Assembly (NCBI GenBank): GCA_963771905.1
Contig: CAVYVI010000014.1
Location: 1 to 64,000, forward strand
Length of the DNA: 64,000 nucleotides
Source of the DNA: Palsa-147 sp963771905
GTDB lineage: Bacteria; Acidobacteriota; Terriglobia; Acidiferrales; UBA7541
Reading direction: 5' to 3'
In this document: positions 54,751 to 63,573 of the stretch, piece by piece
Layout of the letters: each line of letters opens with the position of its first letter
Numbering within the stretch: the first letter of the stretch is position 1
Notes under the pieces: model-generated
What the model was told of the DNA's origin: nothing
The model's database searches: none
What the model saw: only the letters and a program-made list of their open reading frames with translations
Program-made: the position numbers and the translations under genes

Positions 54751-55221
54751 CTACTTCTTGCCCGCGCGCTCGAGAATCGCTCCGAGATCGCCGCCGACAG
54801 GCTTGTTGCTCGGATCGACTTCGATGTGCCCCTTGAAATAGGCGCCCTCTTCGATCGAGATGCGGCCCGTGGTGAGATCGCCGGTCAGCGCTCCGCCCTT
54901 CTTGACTTCCATCCGGTCGTGCGCGCGCAAGTCACCGTTGAGTTTACCCTGCAGAACCGCTTCACGGGCGACGACGTCACCGTTGACGACGCCGTTTTGC
55001 CCGATCGTCACGCGGTGCCCGCCAAAATTGACGGGACCTTCGAATTTGCAATTCAGATAGAGATCTTCGTGGCCCGTCAACTCGCCCTTCAGCGTCAATC
55101 CCGGCCCGAGCGTCGCCATATCGCGCGCGGCGCGCCCTTCGGGCTGGAAATTGTCATAGGGTGACGCATTATTGCGTGCCGGATTCGGAGCCGTCTGCGT
55201 TCCAGGTGCGTTATTCCACAT
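54751..55221 (-). CDS. Bactofilin (polymer-forming cytoskeletal protein)
   Basis: 156 residues. The bactofilin beta-helix core spans about residues 35-140: GPGLTLKGELTGHEDLYLNC, FEGPVNFGGHRVTIGQNGVV cut to GHRVTIG, ARE, LNGDLRAHDRMEV, LTGDLTTGRISIEEGAYFKG. Disordered N- and C-terminal ends are typical. Bactofilins self-assemble into nucleotide-free filaments used for cell shape or polar structures. The start overlaps the end of the PilZ gene by 11 nt, so both are coupled. Own terminator downstream. Confidence 0.92.
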   Translation of the reverse strand: MWNNAPGTQTAPNPARNNASPYDNFQPEGRAARDMATLGPGLTLKGELTGHEDLYLNCKFEGPVNFGGHRVTIGQNGVVNGDVVAREAVLQGKLNGDLRAHDRMEVKKGGALTGDLTTGRISIEEGAYFKGHIEVDPSNKPVGGDLGAILERAGKK

Positions 55222-55567
55222 GATGTTTCCTCTCTCCGCTCACTCGCCGGAGCGGTTGGAACATGTGCCAAAAATTTCCTTCAGGCCTAACAAATTCGAG
55301 GCCGACTTTCCACTTTCCGCGGCTGCTTGGCTGCACGTACACGACGCGGCATTCCTTCTCTTCTTCTGTAATGCCATGAACCAAAAGCACTGATTGCCCC
55401 GGCGTCACAAGCATCGAAAGCTCGACTCGTGCGCCGTGCGCGTTGACGGCCAGCGTTTCTGTCACCACGCGAAACGGCTGGTCCCCTGCCGCTCGTCCAT
55501 AGACTCGAACCGGCACTTGGAGGCTCAGTCGTTTGCTACGTCGCCTGATTTCGGGGCGATCAGCCAT
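55211..55567 (-). CDS. PilZ-domain protein
   Basis: 118 residues. N-terminal RRRSKRLSLQVPVRVYGR resembles the PilZ RxxxR motif, followed by AVNAHGARVELSM in the DxSxxG region (Asn in place of Asp, degenerate) and KECRVVYVQP. The domain fills the whole protein. Canonical PilZ binds cyclic-di-GMP; the altered second motif makes binding uncertain. The stop lies 11 nt inside the bactofilin gene, so a joint role (c-di-GMP-linked filament or envelope control) is plausible. Confidence 0.84.
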   Translation of the reverse strand: MADRPEIRRRSKRLSLQVPVRVYGRAAGDQPFRVVTETLAVNAHGARVELSMLVTPGQSVLLVHGITEEEKECRVVYVQPSSRGKWKVGLEFVRPEGNFWHMFQPLRRVSGERKHHVE

Positions 55568-55679
55568 CAGCTTGACAGGCTAGCGCACCGGATGGGGGTT
55601 GAAAATGGTACTTGGGGACAGGGACCGAAAAGGCAGGCGGGAGCTGTTCACGAGGGACAGGGTAGGGGAATTACGTGGT

Positions 55680-56417
55680 TCACGCGATGAAACGGTAGCC
55701 GACGCTGCGGACGGTCAGCAAATACCTCGGCTTTGAGGGATCGTCCTCGATGTACCGGCGCAGACGGACGATGAAATTGTCGATCGCGCGCGTGTCGGTG
55801 TCTTCGCGGAGCCCCCACACATCTTCGAGGATCGACTTGCGCGAGACGTTTCGACCTTTGTTGCGGATCAGATGGCGCAAAAGCTTTGCCTCCATCAGCG
55901 TCAGGTGGATGGTATTGCCTTTGGCCCGCAATTCGAGCGCAGCGAAGTCGATGGTCTTCCCGTTGAACGAGAACACCTCGTCATCGCCAATGCCGGATTC
56001 GATGGCATCGACCACGGCTTCCGTTTCATCTCGCTCCCGGCGAACCCATTCGCTTCGGCGGAGAAGACCTTGAAGCCGCGCGAGAAAGATCGGCAGCTCG
56101 AATGGCTTGGGAAGATAATCATCGGCGCCGGCGGCGAAGCCCTGAAGGACATCCTCTGGCCGGCCGCGCGCCGTCAACATGAGAATAGGAATGTAGTTTT
56201 TGGCATGGCGCAACGCAGTGGCCACTTCGAATCCGTCTTTGCCGGGGAGCATCACGTCCAGGACGACCGCGTCGAAATGCTCTTTATTGTTGAGCAATCG
56301 TTCTGTGGCGGATTCGCCGTCGCCAACGACATTCACCGCATAGCCTTCCGCTTCGAGGTTGAATCGCAATCCGTCCGCGAGGTGCGCTTCGTCTTCAACC
56401 ACGAGCACGCGGCTCAT
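55680..56417 (-). CDS. OmpR-family response regulator
   Basis: 245 residues. Receiver domain 1-120 with acidic pair VEDEAH, phospho-Asp in VVLDVMLPGKDG and Lys in YLPKPFEL. Winged HTH at about 145-243: LTLMEAKLLRHLIRNKG, EDVWGLREDTDTRAIDNFIV cut to RAIDNFIVRLRRYI, RYLLTVRSVGYRF. A transcription regulator controlled by the kinase encoded just upstream, with which it overlaps by 4 bp (ATGA). Confidence 0.95.
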   Translation of the reverse strand: MSRVLVVEDEAHLADGLRFNLEAEGYAVNVVGDGESATERLLNNKEHFDAVVLDVMLPGKDGFEVATALRHAKNYIPILMLTARGRPEDVLQGFAAGADDYLPKPFELPIFLARLQGLLRRSEWVRRERDETEAVVDAIESGIGDDEVFSFNGKTIDFAALELRAKGNTIHLTLMEAKLLRHLIRNKGRNVSRKSILEDVWGLREDTDTRAIDNFIVRLRRYIEDDPSKPRYLLTVRSVGYRFIA

Positions 56418-57319
56418 GCGCGGCTCCTCGGCAGTTGTAACAGGATCGTGGTCCCATGGCCCACGCCGCCGCTTTCGGCGAACACGCGTCCTCCATGTTT
56501 CCGCGCGATCGAGCGAACGATGAACAAGCCCAGTCCGGTTCCTTTCACCTGCGAGCGCGAGCGGCCAGGCACGCGATAGAATCGTTTGAAAATTCGCTTC
56601 AATTCAGCGGCTGGAATTCCTACGCCATGATCGCGGACGCGGAGCAGAAAGTGTTTCTCATCCGGCATCTCGATCCGGGCCGATACATCCACGTGGCCGC
56701 CCGAATATTTGACGGCATTGTCGAGGACGTTGGTTACCGCGGTCCGAAGTTCCTCGGGATCGCCCCGTACAGTCATTCGCGTGCCGTTCTTCGGCGGCTC
56801 GTAGTGCAGCGCGTCGGGCTGGAGATGATGCCGCTCGCGCGCGAGTTCCATGCACTCGGAAACCAGAGCGCTGAAATCGATATCGGTGCGATACCGAAAA
56901 CCTCCTCTGTAGCCGGCCTGGCTCGCTTTCAAGACCTGCTCGACCGTTCCGAGAAGACGATCGCTGTCGACGAGCATGAGCTTGTAGAATTGCTGTCGCT
57001 GCGCTTCTTTCACATCGCGGCGCTGCAACGTTTCCAAATGCAAGCGAATCGATGTGATCGGCGTTTTCAGTTCGTGGGTGACCGCGTTGATGAAGCTGTC
57101 GTGCTGTTCGTTGCGGCGAATCTCGCGGATCAGGAAAAGAGTGTTCAGGATCATTCCGGCGATGATGGCGGCGAAGAAAGTTACGCCGAAGAGAAGCAGA
57201 ACACCTTCGCGCCAATTGAGAATCACCCAGCCGACGTTCAGTGCGACCGCCAGCGCGACCAGACACGCGCCCAGCGTCACGAAAAACGCGATCGTCTTCC
57301 GGCGGCTGGAAATCTGCAT
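56414..57319 (-). CDS. Membrane histidine kinase of two-component system
   Basis: 301 residues. Two membrane helices at about residues 9-33 (IAFFVTLGACLVALAVALNV) and 40-65 (LLLFGVTFFAAIIAGMILN), with almost no extracytoplasmic loop and no HAMP or sensor domain. HisKA H-box AVTHELKTPITSI, N-box NVLDNAVKYSGG, G boxes DHGVGIP and GTGLGLFIVRS. Such short-loop ('intramembrane-sensing') kinases often detect membrane stress. The acyl desaturase gene lies 149 bp upstream on the same strand, so regulation of lipid fluidity is a plausible but unproved target. Confidence 0.93.
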   Translation of the reverse strand: MQISSRRKTIAFFVTLGACLVALAVALNVGWVILNWREGVLLLFGVTFFAAIIAGMILNTLFLIREIRRNEQHDSFINAVTHELKTPITSIRLHLETLQRRDVKEAQRQQFYKLMLVDSDRLLGTVEQVLKASQAGYRGGFRYRTDIDFSALVSECMELARERHHLQPDALHYEPPKNGTRMTVRGDPEELRTAVTNVLDNAVKYSGGHVDVSARIEMPDEKHFLLRVRDHGVGIPAAELKRIFKRFYRVPGRSRSQVKGTGLGLFIVRSIARKHGGRVFAESGGVGHGTTILLQLPRSRA

Positions 57320-57468
57320 AGGCTCTCGTCGAGATTGTACCGCTTAAGGAGGCACGGAGGACGAACGAGGATTGAATCGGTGCGCTACAACCCAATCATT
57401 CAGCCGAAGACGCGCGCCACCGCTGTCGGCCTATCGCCAATTGCGAAGCGTGCGCACCTTCTGTCAGG

Positions 57469-58380
57469 TCAGGCGGTCACAAGCTCGGCCGCGGGCTCTT
57501 GGACACCGTCGGCATTCTGTTGAGGTTTTGGTTGCGCGGTGAGCCTCACGCGGCGAACCTCGCGGGCGAGGCCAAGCTTGTGCAGCACCCAAATGCCGTA
57601 CCAATTCAGGTCGATTTCATACCACCGAAGTCCGTGCCGCGCCGAGATTGGGAAGGCGTGATGGTTGTTGTGCCAGCCTTCGCCCCACGTCAGCAGCGCC
57701 ACCCACCAGCTATTCGTGGATAGATCCTTCGTGACAAATCGGCGCGAACCCCAGGAATGCGTCGCCGAGTTCACCAGCCAGGTCGTCTGCAGGCCAAAGA
57801 CCGTACGGAAGAAGATGCCCCAGAACACGAATGGCCAACCGCCGATGGCAAGTAGGACGAATCCGAGCACGGTGAGCGGAAGCCAGTGGTACTTCGTGAT
57901 CCAGACGTGGAATTTGTCTTTCGCGAGATCGGGGACGTAGCGCGCCAGCGTCGTGGTGTCGTGATGCATGGACTTACCAACAAGAATCCAGCCCATGTGC
58001 GCCCACCACTTGCCGTCCCGCGGGGAGTGGGGATCGCCGTCGCGGTCCGAGTGCTGATGATGAATGCGGTGCGTGGCCACCCAGAAGATCGGTCCGCCTT
58101 CGAGAGCCAGCGTGGCGAAGACCGTCAAAACATACTCGACCCATTTCGGCGTCTTGTAGCCGCGATGCGTGAGCAGCCGGTGATAGCACATTCCGATTCC
58201 GACGCTCGCCGAGAGCCACCAAAGGAAGCCCGCCACGAGGAACGCTTTCCAAGTGAAAAAGAAGAGCGCCGCCACGGCTCCTACATGAAATGCAATCATG
58301 AAGAACGCGGTGACCCGGTTGATTTCATCGTCCGCCGCCCGCTTCTTTTCCAGGTCCGCGAATTGTACGTTGAGTCCCAT
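57469..58380 (-). CDS. Acyl-CoA/fatty-acid desaturase (integral membrane)
   Basis: 303 residues with three iron-binding histidine boxes: HRLLTHRGYKTP, HRIHHQHSDRDGDPHSP and HNNHHAFP. Hydrophobic helices at about residues 24-60 and 155-190. Such enzymes introduce a double bond (delta-9 type) into acyl chains with oxygen. WGEGWHNNHH is the characteristic third-box context. It may be linked with the short-loop histidine kinase encoded downstream on the same strand. Confidence 0.93.
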   Translation of the reverse strand: MGLNVQFADLEKKRAADDEINRVTAFFMIAFHVGAVAALFFFTWKAFLVAGFLWWLSASVGIGMCYHRLLTHRGYKTPKWVEYVLTVFATLALEGGPIFWVATHRIHHQHSDRDGDPHSPRDGKWWAHMGWILVGKSMHHDTTTLARYVPDLAKDKFHVWITKYHWLPLTVLGFVLLAIGGWPFVFWGIFFRTVFGLQTTWLVNSATHSWGSRRFVTKDLSTNSWWVALLTWGEGWHNNHHAFPISARHGLRWYEIDLNWYGIWVLHKLGLAREVRRVRLTAQPKPQQNADGVQEPAAELVTA

Positions 58381-58614
58381 TGTGATGGCCCGCCCTTCTG
58401 TTCAGTCCTGTGATCGACCGTGGAGCACACCTAGACTATCAGGAGCGCAAGAGGAGTTTTGTAATCCTTGTGTAATACCGCAAAGCATTGCGTTCAATGG
58501 ATTAGCGGGCGAATCCGCGTTCGCAATTGGAGCACATTGACAGGGGCGGGAGCTCTAAGGGGTTCTTTCGATTGCGTTTTATTGCGGAGCTTGCGGAACG
58601 TGTCGAATTCGGCG

Positions 58615-59634
58615 TTACCTGCTTCGTATCGTCGAGCCTCTGATTTTCAACTCGGTCGCGAGACGCACGTTTTCTCGGCGAGACTTGCTGTTTTTTTCTC
58701 CGGATTCGATGCGTTGCATAAGCAGCGTCGCGCCCTGGTAACCGATGTCGTAGGCGGGCTGCACGACTGCGGTCAACGGAGGGTGAAGTAATTCGGCGAG
58801 GGTCAGATCGTCGAAACTCGCGAGAGCCACGTCTTGCGGGCAACGCAGGCCCATCTGTGCCAGCGCCTTCATGACGCCGACCGCCATCAGGCCGTTGGAT
58901 GCGAACACCGCTGTGGGTCGATCGGGTCTGCTTAGCAATCTGAGCGCGAGTTCGAAGCCGCTGTCCTCTCGGAAGTTACCTTCGCAGATCAGCCGCCCAT
59001 CAATCGGAATTCGCCGGTCGGACAGCGCCTCCTTGTATCCCTGAAGTCGGGCGCGGGCGGTTTGCAGGAGAAGCGATCCGGTCAGAATCGCGATCCGGCG
59101 ATGACCCTGATCGAGCATATGCTCTACGCAGTTGCGCGCGGCGCCGACATTATCGACCGTCACAGAATCGATGCGGACGCCGCGCGGGACGCGATCGAGG
59201 CAGACCACAGGAGTCCCCAAGGCCATCAATTCAAGGACGTGGTAGGGCTTGCCGCGCGCTGGAGCAACAACCAGGAGAACGCCGTCGACGCGTCTTTGTC
59301 GAAGCACGGTCAGCACGTACTTCTCGCGCTCCACCTGCTCGTCCGTGTTGAATGTTACCAACAGGTAATTTCGCTTCATCGCTGCGTCTTCCGCGCCGCG
59401 AACCAGCTGCGAGAAGAACGGATTAGTAATGTCGGATACCACCATCCCGAGCATGTGGCTGCGGCTCAGCTTCAGGCTGCGCGCGATGTCGTTGGGGTGG
59501 TATTTGAGTTCGCGCATCGCGGTCAGGATGCGTTCCCGGCGTTCCGGACCTACCGAAGCGGCTCCGGTGAGGACGTGTGAAACGGTTCCTACAGAGACCT
59601 TGGCGCGCTTCGCAACTTCCTTGATCGTAGGCAT
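58615..59634 (-). CDS. LacI-family transcription regulator
   Basis: 339 residues from the ATG at 59634; the open frame runs 26 codons further up. HTH MPTIKEVAKRAKVSVGTVSHVLTG, hinge helix and a periplasmic-binding-protein-like sensor domain (ALRLLSRPDRPTAVFASNGL, QDVALASFDDLTLAELL). It represses genes in the absence or presence of a sugar. Divergent from ribokinase; a perfect palindrome between them is a likely operator (59771-59788). Confidence 0.93.
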   Translation of the reverse strand: MPTIKEVAKRAKVSVGTVSHVLTGAASVGPERRERILTAMRELKYHPNDIARSLKLSRSHMLGMVVSDITNPFFSQLVRGAEDAAMKRNYLLVTFNTDEQVEREKYVLTVLRQRRVDGVLLVVAPARGKPYHVLELMALGTPVVCLDRVPRGVRIDSVTVDNVGAARNCVEHMLDQGHRRIAILTGSLLLQTARARLQGYKEALSDRRIPIDGRLICEGNFREDSGFELALRLLSRPDRPTAVFASNGLMAVGVMKALAQMGLRCPQDVALASFDDLTLAELLHPPLTAVVQPAYDIGYQGATLLMQRIESGEKNSKSRRENVRLATELKIRGSTIRSR

Positions 59635-60031
59635 GGCAAGTGATTCCCGCTCCGTTGAACCTGGATGCAGGATACAGCGTGAACCTATCACTTGACGGGG
59701 GGCGCTGGCCACTCTAAGTTTAGTCGCGCTTCTTCTTCAACCCTGCCATGGGGTTTTATTTTGAAGGGATCATTGAATCGATTCAATGCAGTGCCGCTAC
59801 ACCGCATACCCGACACGCAAAGCTTGACCGGTTTGACGCGCGCAACGGATCGCCGGACGCCGGCGTCTTCCATGCGCTTACTGAATAGTGATATGGTCAA
59901 CGCCACTTGGGGTGGCTTGCTGGAATTGGCAGCGTCAAGATATGCAGAGCTCTTCCTCATGACGCGACGGTTTGTTACGCGCGCGGCACTCGCTTGAATA
60001 CTTACAAGTAATTGATCGCGGTTGCCAGAAA
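59635..60031. other. Divergent regulatory region, 397 bp
   Basis: Between LacI (minus) and ribokinase (plus). It holds an 18-bp palindrome at 59771-59788 and a possible plus-strand promoter (TTGACG at 59692-59697, 17-bp spacer, TAAGTT at 59715-59720, weak). The rest shows nothing recognisable. Confidence 0.5.
59771..59788. promoter_or_regulatory. Perfect 18-bp palindromic LacI-type operator
   Basis: CATTGAATCGATTCAATG reads the same on both strands and has the central CG typical of LacI-family operators. It lies about 50 bp downstream of the possible -10 at 59715 and between a LacI gene and ribokinase, so the LacI encoded at 58615-59634 is the natural binder. Confidence 0.7.
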
Positions 60032-60955
60032 GTGAAGTGCGCTATTAGCTCGAAAATCGTGGTGGTGGGAAGTTTGAACATGGACTTGGTGGCCTGCGCC
60101 TCGAGGATTCCCGTCGCTGGGGAAACCATCAGCGGTCACACGTTTCTCTCGCAGCCGGGCGGCAAAGGAGCGAATCAGGCGTTTGCAGCTGGCCGACTTG
60201 GCGCGCACGTTTCCATGATCGGAAAGGTTGGCCAGGACGATTTCGGGAGACGCATGCGCGCCAATCTCGAGAGCGTGGGTTGCGACGTGAGTGGCGTTGG
60301 CACCACGGCCGATTGCAGCAGCGGGATTGCCCTGATCTTTGTGGCCGACAGCGGCCAGAATTCGATCATCGTTGTTCCCGGCGCGAATCATCGGTTGTCT
60401 CCGCGGGACATCGAAGATTCTCGCGCGAATTTTCAGGGTGCTGCGGCGGTTTTGCTGCAATTGGAAACACCGTTGCCCACCGTGGTAGCCGCAGCGCAAG
60501 CGGCGCATCGCGCGGGGGTCCTCACCATCCTCGACCCTGCGCCTGCGCCCGCCCAGCCTCTTCCGGCGGAACTTTTGGAAAGCACCGATATCATCACTCC
60601 CAACGAGAGCGAAGCGGCGATTCTGACCGGCCTGCCCCCCGGCCGATTGGATGTCGCCCAAGCGTTCCATGTGGCGTCGAAACTCCAAGCCCAGGGCCCT
60701 CGCACCGTGATTGTGAAATTGGGAGACCTAGGTTGCGCGCTGCGCGACGGTAAGGACGAAGAATTAATTCCCGCGCCAAAAGTAAACGCCGTTGACACGA
60801 CCGCAGCCGGCGATGTTTTCAACGCCGCTTTGGCGGTGGCCCTTTCCGAGGGATCAAGCATCAGCGACGCGTGCCGTTTCGCCAATCGCGCCGCCGCGCT
60901 TTCGGTCACGCGGCGTGGCGCCCAACAAGCTGCTCCAGCTCGCTCCGAACTCTAA
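60032..60955 (+). CDS. rbsK: Ribokinase (PfkB-family sugar kinase)
   Basis: 307 residues from a GTG at 60032; a TTG at 59972 is an alternative and no strong ribosome site decides. PfkB signatures: VVGSLNMDLVACASRIPVAG cut to GSLNMDL, QPGGKGANQAFAAGRLG and, near the end, DTTAAGDVFNAALAVAL with the catalytic Asp. It phosphorylates ribose or a related pentose at O5. ITPNESEAAIL and IVKLGDLG are ribokinase blocks. It sits beside a LacI operator and convergent with transaldolase. Confidence 0.9.
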   Translation: MKCAISSKIVVVGSLNMDLVACASRIPVAGETISGHTFLSQPGGKGANQAFAAGRLGAHVSMIGKVGQDDFGRRMRANLESVGCDVSGVGTTADCSSGIALIFVADSGQNSIIVVPGANHRLSPRDIEDSRANFQGAAAVLLQLETPLPTVVAAAQAAHRAGVLTILDPAPAPAQPLPAELLESTDIITPNESEAAILTGLPPGRLDVAQAFHVASKLQAQGPRTVIVKLGDLGCALRDGKDEELIPAPKVNAVDTTAAGDVFNAALAVALSEGSSISDACRFANRAAALSVTRRGAQQAAPARSEL

Positions 60956-61166
60956 CTCTTCGCAAGTTTCCGAACTTGTGTTGGAGGTCAGGCCTCGTCG
61001 TCAAATCGCGCGCCGTGTGAATTTGCGTCGCGCCGCTCGGATTTCTCCTGCAATCCTTGGCGTCCGCACTTGCTGGCGCGGCACCGTATACGGGCGAGAA
61101 GAAAGGGGAGATTTCAGATTTGGTCTAACGAGCCGAGTTTTTGTAGCCGTTGCTGAAGCTCACTGA

Positions 61167-62258
61167 TTATTTCTGATCGGGATTTGGGATCATCCGATCG
61201 CGGATGATCGCCGGAAGGTCATGGCAGGCGGCGATGAACTGGCGAAGAGTCCGCCTGGTCGGGCCGAACGAGTCAAAATCGTTCATGGAAAGGCCATCTT
61301 CGGTGTAGGCGCGCTGGAAATCCGGAAATTTCAACAGAAGCTCATCCACGATTCTGGGATCGACCGGCTTGTCGATCCGCGCGATAACCTCGATATCGCT
61401 CGAATTGAAACGAACCTGCCATTTGTGAGGCGGGGAAATCACGACCTCTCCTCCGATAAATTCGCTCCAGTGCATGTGATTGCGGAAAGCCGCAGAGAGA
61501 AGCCGGATGCGATATCCACGTTCACGAACGATCTGGTAAGTCTTCTTGAAAGTGGCGACTCCAGCCCACTCGAGGTACCCAGGATCGGTCGTGATCGAAT
61601 CTATTTCCATCTGAACTTTGAGCCAGTCGTCGAGCCGCCCGACCATGATCGTACACACGGGCCCCATGGCGGAAATGTCCTTGCCCTCGCCCTGACGGCG
61701 TTTCAAACCGCGTTCGACGGCCTCCGCGACGGCGATACACTGCGGAAGCGTGAAGCAAACCGTAGCATTGATGCTGATGCCCCGGTAGGTTGCGTCTTCA
61801 ATGGCTGCGATACCCGCATTGGTGACAGGAATCTTTACAATCATGTTGGGGGCCAAGGCATCGAACCGCACGGCTTGCGCCACAATCGCCTTTGAATCCC
61901 GGAAAAAACGGGGGTCCGTCTGAATCGAGAGCCTGCCGTTGATCCCGCGGTGCTGCTTGAAAACCGGCATCAGGAGTTCCGCTGCTTTGATCGAAATTTC
62001 TTCGACCACCTTCCAGGCGATCTGGTCTTCGGTAGCGAGCGGCATCTCTCCGATAAGTTCGTGGATGCGATCCTTCCAGAGATGCATTTCCTTCTTGAGT
62101 ACTTCACCCACGATGACTGGATTGCAAGTGGCTCCAACGGCGCCATGATCGAGGGCGTAGTTTAGTTCCTGGAGAGATGCCGAATCATTCCAGAGACACG
62201 TGGGAGTCGTCTGGGTCATTTCGTGCAAGGGGCTCTTGAATTTTACGAGTTGCTTCAT
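61167..62258 (-). CDS. Transaldolase-family protein
   Basis: 363 residues from the ATG at 62258, with GGAGGAG 4 nt upstream; the open frame runs 69 codons further up. TIM barrel with Schiff-base Lys142 in NMIVKIPVTNAG, N-terminal WNDSASLQELNYALDHGAVG cut to ALDHGAVGATCNP, and SINATVCFTLPQ. Transaldolases move dihydroxyacetone units in the pentose-phosphate pathway. It is longer than TalB (about 316) and lacks a close match to classic TalB blocks, so it may be an atypical or sugar-specific member. Divergent from the second LacI gene. Confidence 0.86.
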   Translation of the reverse strand: MKQLVKFKSPLHEMTQTTPTCLWNDSASLQELNYALDHGAVGATCNPVIVGEVLKKEMHLWKDRIHELIGEMPLATEDQIAWKVVEEISIKAAELLMPVFKQHRGINGRLSIQTDPRFFRDSKAIVAQAVRFDALAPNMIVKIPVTNAGIAAIEDATYRGISINATVCFTLPQCIAVAEAVERGLKRRQGEGKDISAMGPVCTIMVGRLDDWLKVQMEIDSITTDPGYLEWAGVATFKKTYQIVRERGYRIRLLSAAFRNHMHWSEFIGGEVVISPPHKWQVRFNSSDIEVIARIDKPVDPRIVDELLLKFPDFQRAYTEDGLSMNDFDSFGPTRRTLRQFIAACHDLPAIIRDRMIPNPDQK

Positions 62259-62409
62259 CGGCTCCTCCGCCTCCTGCCCGTTCGCAGTTGCTATGTGACC
62301 GAGAGATGGGACGCAGCGGTCCAACGCGAGGCAAGAAATCGAGGCCGGCGGCCAAATTTTCGCGGCCCGGGGTGAGTATACACCGAACGCTTTGCAAGAG
62401 GCCGATTTC

Positions 62410-62423
62410 CCGAAACGTTTTGG
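62410..62423. promoter_or_regulatory. Candidate LacI-type operator
   Basis: CCGAAACGTTTTGG is a near-perfect palindrome (one mismatched pair) with the AAACGTTT core common in LacI/PurR-type operators. Located between the divergent transaldolase and second LacI genes. Confidence 0.55.
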
Positions 62424-62512
62424 TTTTGGCTTTATGACGGTTTCTAGTAAGCTCCTGATTTGCAAAACATAATGACTCGGTCTTTGAAGAACGGGGCAGG
62501 AGGACTCGGTTG

Positions 62513-63553
62513 ATGTCGAAAGCGAAACCCGTAAAGCGCCACGTTACGATTCGCGAAGTGGCGAAGGCCGCGGGAGCCTCCGTCTCGACAATTTCCGCCG
62601 CCCTGAATAATTCGGATTACGTCAGCGCGGACATGCGCAGCCGAATTGACGTAGCGATCAAGACGCTGAAATATTGTCCGAACGATCTCGCTCGCGGGCT
62701 TCGGCTTCAGAAAACTCACTCCATCGCGATCGTGGTTCCCGACCTGTCGAACAACTTTTACATCGAGCTCGTGCGAGGAGCAAAAGATTATTCGGCTTCA
62801 GCAAGTTACACGGTACTGATCGGAGATTCTCGAGAGAGTTGGGAAGAAGAGCGCAATTATCTGGATTCGTTTCACCGGCGCCGTGTCGACGGCGTCGTGA
62901 GAGTCCCCGCGATCAACGCAGGCGGGGGAAAAGCGAGAGCAGTCCTGGGGAATCTTCCGGTAGTGTACGCGGACCGTCACCCGCGCGAGCGTGACACCTA
63001 TATCGGAAGAGTGGGAGTGGACAACACCCAGGCCGCGGAAAGCGCCACATCCTACTTACTGAGCCTCGGACACCGCGACATCGGAGTGATTACAGGCGAC
63101 GCTTCGAGCGGGACATCGCTGGACAGATTGCAGGGATTTATCTCGGCGCTTCGCAGCGCGAAAATCCGCCCGGACCGGTCGATGATTCATACCGGGCACA
63201 ACGACATGGAAAGCGGGCATTTTCACGCGATGCAGCTTTTGACGCGAGGGCAACGCCCCACGGCAATTTTCTGCACCAACAACATGATGGCGCTGGGTGC
63301 GCTCGCAGCCATTCAAGAAATCGGCCTGGCGTGCCCCGAAGAAATCAGCCTTTTGGGATTCGACGATTTTTACTGGGCGACGCTGCTACGACCGAGGCTC
63401 ACTGTGGTGCGCCAGCCCGCGAGAGAGATCGGAATGATTGCGGCGAGAATCCTGATCGATCACATCGAAGGACGAGTGAGCATTCCGACGCCCGCTTTGC
63501 TCAAGACACAACTCATCGTGCGAGATTCCTGCTGTCCTCCCAAGAAAATGTAA
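62513..63553 (+). CDS. LacI-family transcription regulator
   Basis: 346 residues from the ATG at 62513, with AGGAGGA about 8 nt upstream (a TTG at 62510 is unlikely). HTH: TIREVAKAAGASVSTISAAL, NNSDYVSADMRSRIDVAIKT cut to the helix region. Sensor domain: HSIAIVVPDLSNNFYIELVR, SLGHRDIGVITGD, GQRPTAIFCTNNMMALGAL and LGFDDFYWATLLRP. Probably controls the divergent transaldolase gene and/or the permease downstream. A candidate operator lies at 62410-62423. Confidence 0.93.
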   Translation: MSKAKPVKRHVTIREVAKAAGASVSTISAALNNSDYVSADMRSRIDVAIKTLKYCPNDLARGLRLQKTHSIAIVVPDLSNNFYIELVRGAKDYSASASYTVLIGDSRESWEEERNYLDSFHRRRVDGVVRVPAINAGGGKARAVLGNLPVVYADRHPRERDTYIGRVGVDNTQAAESATSYLLSLGHRDIGVITGDASSGTSLDRLQGFISALRSAKIRPDRSMIHTGHNDMESGHFHAMQLLTRGQRPTAIFCTNNMMALGALAAIQEIGLACPEEISLLGFDDFYWATLLRPRLTVVRQPAREIGMIAARILIDHIEGRVSIPTPALLKTQLIVRDSCCPPKKM

Positions 63554-63573
63554 GCGATATTTCCCGCGGTGCA

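Noticed and set aside
56456..57523. 355-codon plus-strand open frame
   Set aside because: Antisense of the histidine kinase, which has all H, N and G boxes.
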